Notes under the pieces: model-generated
Told to the model about the DNA's origin: nothing
Database searches by the model: none
Seen by the model: the letters and a program-made list of their open reading frames with translations, nothing else
Source of the DNA: an uncultured Solirubrobacteraceae bacterium
GTDB taxonomy: Bacteria > Actinomycetota > Thermoleophilia > Solirubrobacterales > Solirubrobacteraceae
Direction: 5' to 3'
Assembly (NCBI GenBank): GCA_955652215.1
Contig: CATPAX010000107.1
Coordinates: 1-13,148, forward strand
DNA: 13,148 nt
In this document: positions 1 through 5,518 of the stretch, one piece after another
How the letters are laid out: each line of letters starts with the position of its first letter
Position numbering within the stretch: position 1 is the first letter of the stretch
Program-made: the position numbers and the translations under genes

Positions 1-410
1 AACATCTTCAGCGTGGTGATGATCTGCTTGGCGATCTGCACGCCGCGGGTCCCAGCGGACACGCCGCCGTAGCTCACGAACCCAGCGGGCTTGTACCGCC
101 ACTCGTGGTGTAGGTAAGAGACCGCGTTGATCAGCGCCGCCGTGGGGCCGTAGTTGTACTCGGGGGTCACGAAGGCGAACGCGTCGGCGGCGTCGACCTG
201 GGCGCTCCACTCGCGGGTGTGCTGCTTGGTGTACTGACGGAGCCTGGGATGATTGGGCTCGTCGAGCAGGGGCAGGTCGAGCTCAGCAAGGTCGGCTATC
301 TCAACGTCGAAGCCGCTGTGGTCGCGGGCATGCGCAATGAACCACTCGGCGACGGGCAGTCCAACGCGTCCCGGGCGAGTGCTCGCGATGACGACCAGAA
401 GCCGTGGCAT
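1..410 (-). CDS. NADPH-dependent FMN reductase family protein (3' end outside window)
   Basis: Cytosolic flavodoxin-like reductase expected to move electrons from NAD(P)H to FMN, quinones or related acceptors; the physiological substrate cannot be told from sequence. The 136 visible residues begin MPRLLVVIASTRPGR, the strand plus phosphate-binding loop (S-T-R-P-G-R, residues 10-15) that holds the FMN phosphate. A second family signature, PEYNYG, follows at about residue 85, then a helix containing INAVSYL. The family usually runs to 180-200 residues, so the C-terminal quarter lies beyond the left edge. The ATG at 410 is the first in-frame start next to the motif; no strong ribosome site precedes it. 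It lies 36 bp downstream of the F420-type nitroreductase on the same strand, so the two are probably co-transcribed. Family assignment is secure; the role is not. Confidence 0.88.
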   Translation of the reverse strand, partial: MPRLLVVIASTRPGRVGLPVAEWFIAHARDHSGFDVEIADLAELDLPLLDEPNHPRLRQYTKQHTREWSAQVDAADAFAFVTPEYNYGPTAALINAVSYLHHEWRYKPAGFVSYGGVSAGTRGVQIAKQIITTLKM

Positions 411-446
411 CGATTGTGAAATCCGCGTCCGCGCGTCCGCCGGCAC

Positions 447-863
447 TCAGCGACGCTCGAACGCGACTACCGGGATCTCGCGCTCGGTCTTCCGCTGGTA
501 GTGGTCGTACGCCGGCCAGGACTCGGTCATCAGCTTCCACAGGCGCGTACGGTCCTCACCGGCCGCGGTCCTCGCGTGCACCGGGATCCGTTCGCCCTTG
601 ATCTGGATCATGGCCTCGGGATGCGCCTGAAGGTTCTTGTACCAGTCGGGGTGCTCAGGGGCGCCTCCCCGAGAGGCGATCACTATCCACCGGTCATCAT
701 CGGTGCGATGGATCAACGGCGTCGTGCGGTCCTCGCCGGATGCACGTCCGGTAGTGGTGAGCAGCAGGATCGTGCAGCCGCGCCACTTATAGCCGTGCTC
801 GCCACTGGTCTCGCGGTATACGCGGACATGTTCCTGTCCGAACAGGTCGTCGTCGCCGGGCAT
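447..863 (-). CDS. F420H2-dependent nitroreductase/quinone reductase family protein
   Basis: 138-residue split-barrel protein of the deazaflavin-dependent (Ddn-like, F420H2_quin_red) family. Known members use reduced coenzyme F420 to reduce quinones or nitro compounds, and most are found in actinobacteria. Seen here: the LTTTGRASG segment (residues 35-43), the stretch IASRGGAPEHPDWYKNL (62-78) that forms the cofactor pocket in this family, and the C-terminal IPVVAFE strand (130-136). Length is normal. The ATG at 863 is supported by a -10-like TAAGCT placed so that transcription would begin at the A of the ATG. The FMN reductase follows after 36 bp and the TfoX-family gene ends 53 bp upstream, giving a small redox cluster. 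The substrate is unknown. Confidence 0.9.
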   Translation of the reverse strand: MPGDDDLFGQEHVRVYRETSGEHGYKWRGCTILLLTTTGRASGEDRTTPLIHRTDDDRWIVIASRGGAPEHPDWYKNLQAHPEAMIQIKGERIPVHARTAAGEDRTRLWKLMTESWPAYDHYQRKTEREIPVVAFERR

Positions 864-875
864 CCACGTAGCTTA
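864..875 (-). promoter_or_regulatory. Putative leaderless promoter (-10 element) of the nitroreductase gene
   Basis: On the minus strand the hexamer TAAGCT (875 to 870) fits the actinobacterial TANNNT -10 pattern. Six bases separate it from the ATG at 863, so a start site 7 nt past the hexamer falls on the A of ATG. No Shine-Dalgarno sequence lies in between and I see no clear -35 box. A leaderless mRNA is inferred. Confidence 0.45.
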
Positions 876-916
876 GCCCTGGGCAGGCGACGGAGGCACT
901 CCCCGCCGAGCACGCC

Positions 917-1252
917 CTAGCCTTTCGGGGGAAGCGAGCGGGCGTATGAGACGCCGACCTTCACCCATGGTTTCAGTTGGCTCTTGGTCTGCACTCCTTC
1001 GGCGCCAACCCGCAGCCACCCGTCCATCACGCGTCCGCGCATCTCCATCGGGCCGGCGTGCGGCTTTTCCACCAGCGCCTGGGTATCTGCGGGATCGCAG
1101 CGGAGCATCAGGCCGCCCTTCCCGCTCGCCGAGACCGACATGTTGCCCCCGATCAGAAACGCTAGGCCGCCGAACATCTTCTTCTCGACCACGTCCGGCT
1201 CGTCGGCGAGCAGCTCCCGGATCAGGTTGGCGAGATCCTCGTCGTATGCCAT
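917..1252 (-). CDS. TfoX/Sxy N-terminal domain family protein
   Basis: Small 111-residue protein made of a single TfoX N-terminal-like domain. It starts MAYDEDLANLIRELL and carries the hallmark MFGGLAFLIGGNM (residues 26-38), followed by a beta-rich region (GLMLRCDP) and a C-terminal half with a KPWVKVG segment. In gammaproteobacteria the N-terminal domain belongs to the competence regulator Sxy, but stand-alone copies like this one are widespread and uncharacterised, so a competence role should not be assumed. The frame stays open well upstream, to 1579, but those residues are low-complexity and unlike the family. The start at 1252 gives the standard length and has a GATAAT box at the right distance for leaderless transcription. 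Confidence 0.85.
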   Translation of the reverse strand: MAYDEDLANLIRELLADEPDVVEKKMFGGLAFLIGGNMSVSASGKGGLMLRCDPADTQALVEKPHAGPMEMRGRVMDGWLRVGAEGVQTKSQLKPWVKVGVSYARSLPPKG

Positions 1253-1258
1253 GGGCGA

Positions 1259-1264
1259 ATTATC
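1259..1264 (-). promoter_or_regulatory. Putative leaderless promoter (-10 element) of the TfoX-family gene
   Basis: Minus-strand GATAAT (1264 to 1259), one base from the TATAAT consensus, is followed by six bases and then the ATG at 1252. The predicted transcription start is the A of the start codon. No ribosome-binding site is visible, consistent with a leaderless message. I see no convincing -35 box. Confidence 0.5.
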
Positions 1265-1314
1265 CCGACCGGCCCTTCCGAAGCGCCGGGCTAGCGTTGG
1301 CGAGGTGCCGCGCT

Positions 1315-1764
1315 TTGACGATCGATGATCTCCTCGATGCGGCGCGGGCCCGCCTGGACCGCTCGACGCGGCCGATGCGCCGGACGCGTTACAGCGTGGA
1401 GCGACTCTGATCGACATCCGCTCGGACTCACAGATCGCCGAGGATGGACCCGTTCTGGTGCCCTTGTGATCGCTCGCAACGTACTCGAATGGCGGCTCGA
1501 TCCCGCCGGCGGCCACCGCCACCCCGAGGCGCGAGACTGAGCGACCATGTGATCGTGATGTGCGACGCGGGCTACGCATCGAGCCTCGCTGCGGCGACCC
1601 TCCAGCAGCTCGGCTTTGCCCGTGCGACAGATCTGGTGGGCGGCTATCAGACTTGGCGCGCTGCGGGGCTTCCGACTGTTTCGCCCACCGGCGGCGGCTC
1701 GCCCGCCGGGAGCCAATCTTCGGTCAGCGTCAGCCAGAACGCCAGCCCCGCGAACTCTCCGTAG
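1315..1764 (+). pseudogene. Rhodanese-like sulfurtransferase, broken by three single-base deletions
   Basis: Rhodanese-like sequence can be read only by changing frame three times. It starts at TTG 1315, after a GAGGTG ribosome site, as TIDDLLDAARARLDR. It shifts near 1360-1362 into LDAADAPDALQRGATLIDIR, near 1455-1456 into GALVIARNVLEWRLDPAGGH, and near 1538-1539 into LSDHVIVMCDAGYASS. The last part holds the catalytic-loop cysteine (C-D-A-G-Y-A-S-S) and a GGYQTWRAAGLP ending typical of actinobacterial rhodaneses. At each junction exactly one base is missing (for example GTTC-TGG where V-P-G is expected), and the flanking residues stay conserved. It is either a young pseudogene or an intact gene carrying clustered assembly errors. 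Its last ~118 bp overlap the convergent glycosylase gene. Confidence 0.75.
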
Positions 1765-2618
1765 CGACGAAAAGCGCGCTCGATCCCCTTGTCCGTCACG
1801 CGCGGACGCCCGCTGACGCGCCGGTACTTCGGGCGGGTCCAGGAATCGAGAATCAACCTGCGGTAGCGCCCGAGCAGCATCATCATGTGCGCCACGGCGT
1901 AGGGTCCCACGCCCGCAATCCCCAGAAGGCGTTCGGCAACCTCGTCATCTGAGAGCGCCGGATCGTCGAAGGACTCGACATCGAGACGTCCTTCGGCGAC
2001 GTCGAGCGCGACCGCGCGCAGGTAGGCGCCGCGGTATCCCGCCCGAGCCACCTGCCTGTAGAAGCTCTCGTCGGCTGCGGCGAGCGCCTCGGGTCCGGGA
2101 AACGTACGCAGCTCGGGCTTGTCCGCCACTGGGATTCCCAGGTCTCGGACTAGAGCTCCCACCATCCGCACAGTGCCCGACCATGCGCAGTTCGTCGTGC
2201 AGATCGTCTTGACGAGATCTTCAAACACTGTCGAGCTGCGCAGCATCCTTCCTGCTCCTGCGGCTGCCCAGGCGAGCACGGGATCCGATGCCGCCACTGC
2301 GTAGAAGCTGCTCAGATCCTCCTCGAGGCGCAGCATCTGGCGGAGCTGGGAGAGCAGAGCGGGGCGTACCTCCGCAGGCGGCAGCGGTTGGCCGGCCATT
2401 GATCGGACGCGCGCCCGCTCGGGGCCCTCCTGCTCGAGACGGAGCGGCCATGCTGCGCCAGCGGCTTCGAGCACTGTCTCGAGGCTCGAGCCGTCCACAG
2501 CGATCGTGTTCGGAGGCAGATCGGCGACCCCGTGCGAGAGCAGTGTCCGCGCGAAGTCGACGGGCTCGCCGCCGGCGCCTCGCAGCGCGATCCCGGCCGA
2601 CCAGCGCGTCTTGGTCAG
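1647..2618 (-). CDS. HhH-GPD base-excision DNA glycosylase (AlkA-like, 3-methyladenine type)
   Basis: Predicted DNA glycosylase that removes damaged (probably alkylated) bases to start base-excision repair. In the 323-residue product, FEDLVKTICTTNCAW (about 132-146) and the helix-hairpin-helix LLGIAGVGPYAVAHM (about 231-245) are followed by LILDSW with the candidate catalytic Asp near 258. The hairpin has no OGG1/Nth-type Lys, suggesting a monofunctional enzyme. The first ATG/GTG/TTG in frame is the GTG at 2498, but starting there would lose PVDFARTLLSHGVADLPPN, a segment that reads like the family's N-terminal domain. The CTG at 2618 overlaps the upstream stop as CTGA and has GAGGA just before it, so I chose it. 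After FWLTLTEDW, the usual family end, about 21 extra residues run antisense over the rhodanese remnant. Confidence 0.85.
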   Translation of the reverse strand: MTKTRWSAGIALRGAGGEPVDFARTLLSHGVADLPPNTIAVDGSSLETVLEAAGAAWPLRLEQEGPERARVRSMAGQPLPPAEVRPALLSQLRQMLRLEEDLSSFYAVAASDPVLAWAAAGAGRMLRSSTVFEDLVKTICTTNCAWSGTVRMVGALVRDLGIPVADKPELRTFPGPEALAAADESFYRQVARAGYRGAYLRAVALDVAEGRLDVESFDDPALSDDEVAERLLGIAGVGPYAVAHMMMLLGRYRRLILDSWTRPKYRRVSGRPRVTDKGIERAFRRYGEFAGLAFWLTLTEDWLPAGEPPPVGETVGSPAARQV

Positions 2619-3076
2619 CTGATCCTCTTCCCGTCGCGGAGCATCTCGAGCGCTTGGCTGACGCGCCGCGCTCGCGTGTCTTCACGCTTGGCTTCGCTCA
2701 CCCATCGGGCGTACTCCTTGCGGTGTGTGTACGCCATGGCATCGAACGCAGAGCGGGCCTTCGCGTCCTTGGCCAGAGCAGCTTCGAGCGCCTCCGGCAC
2801 CTCGACCTCCCGCGGAGCCGTGTCTAGCTCGAGCTTGACCTCGACCGTGTCACCTGCCTTCACTCCCGCCTGCTCGCGGACTTCGCGGTTCAAGCCGACC
2901 AGGAAGTCACCGCCCATCCGGGTCACCGACGTTCGCCAGGTGTAGCCGTTGACTGTGGCGCAGACAGGAAATCGCTTGGCGCCCTCTCCGACCTCGGAGA
3001 CCTGCTGATCGTCGAGAACGACCGCTGCGGCGGGACCGCGCGCGACGAGTGTGGTGGTTATCTCGATCGCTCCCAT
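2615..3076 (-). CDS. DUF1905 and YdeI/OmdA-like protein
   Basis: 153-residue cytosolic protein with two recognisable parts. Residues ~4-95 are a DUF1905 small beta-barrel (EITTTLVARGP, then RFPVCATVNGYTWRTSV and GGDFLVGLNREVREQAG). Residues ~94-150 are a helical YdeI/OmdA-like domain with HRKEYARWVSEAK (118-130) and TRARRVSQALEML. YdeI-type proteins have been linked to protection against cationic peptides in enterobacteria, but the biochemistry of this two-domain form is not known. The ATG at 3076 has no clear ribosome site; an AAGAAT box 7 bases upstream suggests a leaderless message. Its stop overlaps by 4 bp the CTG start proposed for the DNA glycosylase, so the pair is probably one translationally coupled operon. 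Confidence 0.85.
   Translation of the reverse strand: MGAIEITTTLVARGPAAAVVLDDQQVSEVGEGAKRFPVCATVNGYTWRTSVTRMGGDFLVGLNREVREQAGVKAGDTVEVKLELDTAPREVEVPEALEAALAKDAKARSAFDAMAYTHRKEYARWVSEAKREDTRARRVSQALEMLRDGKRIS
2619..2630 (-). promoter_or_regulatory. Ribosome-binding site supporting a CTG start for the glycosylase
   Basis: On the minus strand, GAAGAGGATCAG directly precedes CTG at 2618. The purine core GAGGA (2627-2623) ends 4 nt before the CTG, an acceptable though short spacing. There is no other start codon in frame between an upstream TGA and the GTG at 2498, 40 codons further in. Confidence 0.5.
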
Positions 3077-3083
3077 GGAGTCG

Positions 3084-3114
3084 ATTCTTGCAATTCCGGT
3101 GCAAGGGGTAGCGT
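3084..3114. promoter_or_regulatory. Divergent promoter region between the YdeI-like and YjbR-like genes
   Basis: The 48-bp gap between divergent starts (3076 minus, 3125 plus) must hold both promoters. Plus strand: TTGCAA (3088-3093) and TAGCGT (3109-3114), spacing 15, which would give a leader of about 4 nt before GTG 3125. Minus strand: AAGAAT (3089 to 3084), predicted start at or next to the ATG 3076. An inverted repeat TTGCA-N7-TGCAA (3088-3104) overlaps both promoters and could be an operator. All functional assignments here are inferred from sequence pattern alone. Confidence 0.4.
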
Positions 3115-3124
3115 TAGAGCTGCC

Positions 3125-3517
3125 GTGGCAACTTGGGAGGATGTGCGCCGGATCGCCCTGTCGCTGCCGGAGACCAGCGAGGAGGCCTCGCGCGGGCTTG
3201 CGTTCTGGCGTGTACGCAAGAACCTGTTTGTCTGGGAGCGGCCCCTTCGAGCGTCAGACCTCCGGGCCCTCGGTGAGGCTGCGCCCGACGGCCCGATCCT
3301 GGGGGCGCGGGTTGAGCACGTCGGCGCCAAGGAAGCGCTGCTGGAGGATGACCCTGCCGTGCACTTCACGACACCACACTTCGACGGGTATCCGGCTGTG
3401 CTCGTGCGCCTCGAGGAGATCGGCGTCGACGAGCTCGAGGAGCTGATCGTCGACGCTTGGGTCTGCAGGGCGCCGAAGCGTCTCGCCGACCTGTACGTGG
3501 AGGAGCACTCGAAATGA
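3125..3517 (+). CDS. MmcQ/YjbR family protein
   Basis: 130-residue protein of the MmcQ/YjbR family, a small CyaY-like fold often annotated as DNA-binding although the molecular role is unproven. Signatures seen: ALSLPETSE (residues 11-19), a variable beta-sheet region with NLFVWERP, then FTTPHFDGYPAVLVRL (81-96) and the C-terminal helix ELIVDAWVCRAPKRL (106-120). Length is typical. The GTG start at 3125 places MATWEDVRRIALSLPE at the N-terminus as in relatives. It appears to be the first gene of a five-gene plus-strand operon: its stop overlaps the next start as ATGA (3514-3517). Why it should lead an operon with fumarylacetoacetase is not evident. Confidence 0.88.
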   Translation: MATWEDVRRIALSLPETSEEASRGLAFWRVRKNLFVWERPLRASDLRALGEAAPDGPILGARVEHVGAKEALLEDDPAVHFTTPHFDGYPAVLVRLEEIGVDELEELIVDAWVCRAPKRLADLYVEEHSK

Positions 3518-4341
3518 TCCCGGGGGCGCCCCTCGAGCCCGCGCGAGGTAGTGTCACGAGGGTCCTCACATCGCGGGCCCTCGCGCGGCTGTTCGACGAT
3601 GCCTCACAGTTCCCGCCCGGGAACATGGACTTGCAGCCGGCGTGGGAGGCGCACCTGCGTTGGCGTAAGCGAGGGCACGCTTCGCTGGTGGGACGCTTTC
3701 TGGTACCTGGCCGCCGAGCACGGGAGCTTGCGGAGCTGATGCCGCGGAATCATCGGGTGGAGGTCGGGATCGTCGTAGGCGCCGAGCAGCCTGAGGATCT
3801 GGCGTCGGTTCTCGATGCGGCGACCTCGATCGAGCTCCGAAACGGACCAGACGACCTCCGGCGCTGGCGGGCGCAGGCGCCAAGGGTCGCGATCTTTCTC
3901 GAGGGCACACCCGTCCAGGAGGTCGCAGGCGCTCGCAATGGCGACCAGCGGGTTGGAGCCAAGCTTCGCTGCGGCGGCCTTCAGGCGGACGCGTTCCCAG
4001 GCTGTGAGCAGGTTGCAGGCTTCATCGCCGACTGCGTACGCCTCGATGTTCCGTTCAAGGCCACCGCGGGCCTGCACAGCCCTCTTCGTCACTGGGATCC
4101 GAAGATCGGCGTCCACCACCACGGGTTCTTGAACCTCTGGACCGCGACCGCGGCAGCGGCCCGCGGCGCCCCCGCAAGGGAGCTCACCGCTGCCCTCGCG
4201 GCCGTGGAGCTCGGGGATCTGCCTGCCCTCCCACTCGACGAGCTCGAGCGAGCGCGTCGCTGGTTCACCGCCTTCGGGACCTGCAGCATTGCCGAGCCGC
4301 TCGAGGGTCTGCAGGCGCTCCGGCTTCTCGGCGATGACTGA
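3514..4341 (+). CDS. Conserved uncharacterised protein, possibly a TIM-barrel enzyme, next to fumarylacetoacetase
   Basis: 275-residue cytosolic protein of no known function. Several stretches look like strand ends of a (beta/alpha) barrel: VEVGIVVGA (82-90), VAIFLEG (125-131), GAKLRCGG (148-155), VPFKATAGLHSPLRHWD (179-195) and HHHGFLNLW (201-209). The lysines K150 and K182 and the His/Arg cluster are plausible active-site residues; barrel fold and catalysis are inference. The N-terminal SRALARLFDDASQFPPGN (20-37) looks conserved in type. The ATG at 3514 overlaps the previous stop (ATGA) and follows GGAGGAG, so it is preferred to a GTG at 3457 inside the YjbR-like gene. The 3' end overlaps the fumarylacetoacetase start by 8 bp, implying coupled expression and a possible role near aromatic amino acid breakdown. 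Confidence 0.8.
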   Translation: MIPGAPLEPARGSVTRVLTSRALARLFDDASQFPPGNMDLQPAWEAHLRWRKRGHASLVGRFLVPGRRARELAELMPRNHRVEVGIVVGAEQPEDLASVLDAATSIELRNGPDDLRRWRAQAPRVAIFLEGTPVQEVAGARNGDQRVGAKLRCGGLQADAFPGCEQVAGFIADCVRLDVPFKATAGLHSPLRHWDPKIGVHHHGFLNLWTATAAAARGAPARELTAALAAVELGDLPALPLDELERARRWFTAFGTCSIAEPLEGLQALRLLGDD

Positions 4342-5518
4342 CGGGTTCACGCTCGCAAATCTCCCCTACGGCTCGTTTCGGCGTGGACCCGGGCAGCCGC
4401 CAAAGTTGTGCGTCCGGCTCGGCGATGACGCGGTGACCCTGGGGGCACTCTCAGAGTGCCTGCCGGGCATTGCGCCGGCGCTGCTCAATGCGCCCAACCT
4501 GGACAGGCTCCTCAGCGTGGATTCGGCGGTGTGGTCCGAGCTCCGAGCAGCGCTGCAGGATGCTCTGTCCGGCGGTGCTCCGCGCGAGGCGTGCTTCCCG
4601 GTCAGCCAGGCCGTTGCGTGCCTACCGTTCACGATCCGGGACTACGTCGATTTCTACTCGTCGCTCGAGCATGCGACGAACCTGGGCCGGATGTTCCGCC
4701 CGGACAGCGTTCCCCTGCTGCCCAACTGGCGCCACCTGCCGGTCGGCTACCACGGGCGGTCGAGCACGGTCGTCGTGTCCGGTACGCCGGTGCGACGCCC
4801 CACCGGCCAGCGACCTGGTCCCGGCGGTCCTACTTGGGGACCGAGTCGCCGGCTCGACATCGAGCTCGAGCTCGGGTTCGTGACGGGAGGCTCCCCGAAC
4901 CCGCTGGGCGAGCCGATCCCGGTGGGCCAGGCGGACCGGCGGATCTTCGGCTTCGTGCTCGTCAACGACTGGAGCGCGCGCGACATCCAAGCGTGGGAGT
5001 ACCAGCCTCTCGGACCCTTCCTGGGGAAGTCGTTCGCGACCTCGATCTCACCATGGGTCGTCCCGCTCGCCTCCCTCGAACCAGGCCGGGTCGCGGGGCC
5101 ACCGCAGGCTCCCGAGCCATTTCAGTACCTGCGGGCGCCGGAACCGAGGGCATTTGACGTCGAGCTCGAAATAGCGCTGACAGTGAACGGGCAATCCGAG
5201 GCCCATCCGATCGCGCGCACGAACGCGCGGGAGCTGTACTGGAGCGCGAGCCAGCAGCTCGCCCACGCGTCGTCCAACGGCGCAATCGTGAGCCCGGGCG
5301 ACCTCTACGCATCCGGGACGATCTCAGGCTCGCAGCCCGGAACACAGGGGAGCTTGATCGAGTTGACGTGGAACGGGGAGCGGCCGCTCGAGCTCGGGGG
5401 CGTCGCCAGGACATTCCTCGAGGACGGCGACACCGTGACGATCTCCGGCTGGAGCCCGGGCACGGCCGCCGGCGACCGGGTGTCACTCGGGATCGTCAGC
5501 GGGCAGATCGTGGGGTGA
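4334..5518 (+). CDS. fahA: Fumarylacetoacetase
   Basis: Cytosolic hydrolase that splits 4-fumarylacetoacetate into fumarate and acetoacetate, the last step of tyrosine/phenylalanine catabolism through homogentisate. At 394 residues it is near the usual ~400-420, with both the N-terminal SH3-like domain and the C-terminal FAH barrel. Metal and catalytic positions known from mammalian FAH can be matched: DFYSS (D106, Y108), EHAT (H113), PVGYHGRSS (Y139, R142), DIELELG (E177, E179), VNDWSARDIQ (D212, R216, Q219), FLGKSF (K232) and SGTISG (T329). The ATG at 4334 starts inside the preceding gene (8-bp overlap) and the stop overlaps the next start as GTGA. Homogentisate dioxygenase and maleylacetoacetate isomerase are not in the window, so they must lie elsewhere or another acylpyruvate is the substrate. 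Confidence 0.95.
   Translation: MTDGFTLANLPYGSFRRGPGQPPKLCVRLGDDAVTLGALSECLPGIAPALLNAPNLDRLLSVDSAVWSELRAALQDALSGGAPREACFPVSQAVACLPFTIRDYVDFYSSLEHATNLGRMFRPDSVPLLPNWRHLPVGYHGRSSTVVVSGTPVRRPTGQRPGPGGPTWGPSRRLDIELELGFVTGGSPNPLGEPIPVGQADRRIFGFVLVNDWSARDIQAWEYQPLGPFLGKSFATSISPWVVPLASLEPGRVAGPPQAPEPFQYLRAPEPRAFDVELEIALTVNGQSEAHPIARTNARELYWSASQQLAHASSNGAIVSPGDLYASGTISGSQPGTQGSLIELTWNGERPLELGGVARTFLEDGDTVTISGWSPGTAAGDRVSLGIVSGQIVG

Noticed and set aside
1253..1579. Upstream extension of the TfoX-family frame (220 residues in total)
   Set aside because: The extra residues are unlike the family and antisense to the rhodanese region; the start at 1252 gives the normal size and a well-placed -10 box.
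3457..3513. Earlier GTG start for the uncharacterised protein
   Set aside because: It lies within the YjbR-like gene and lacks a ribosome site, whereas ATG 3514 has GGAGGAG and an ATGA overlap.
4456..5157. 233-codon open frame on the plus strand inside fumarylacetoacetase
   Set aside because: Out-of-frame shadow of a clear catalytic gene in high-GC DNA.
5368..5514. Earlier start giving a 560-residue GH79 protein
   Set aside because: The extra residues are a shadow of fumarylacetoacetase; GTG 5515 directly precedes the membrane helix.
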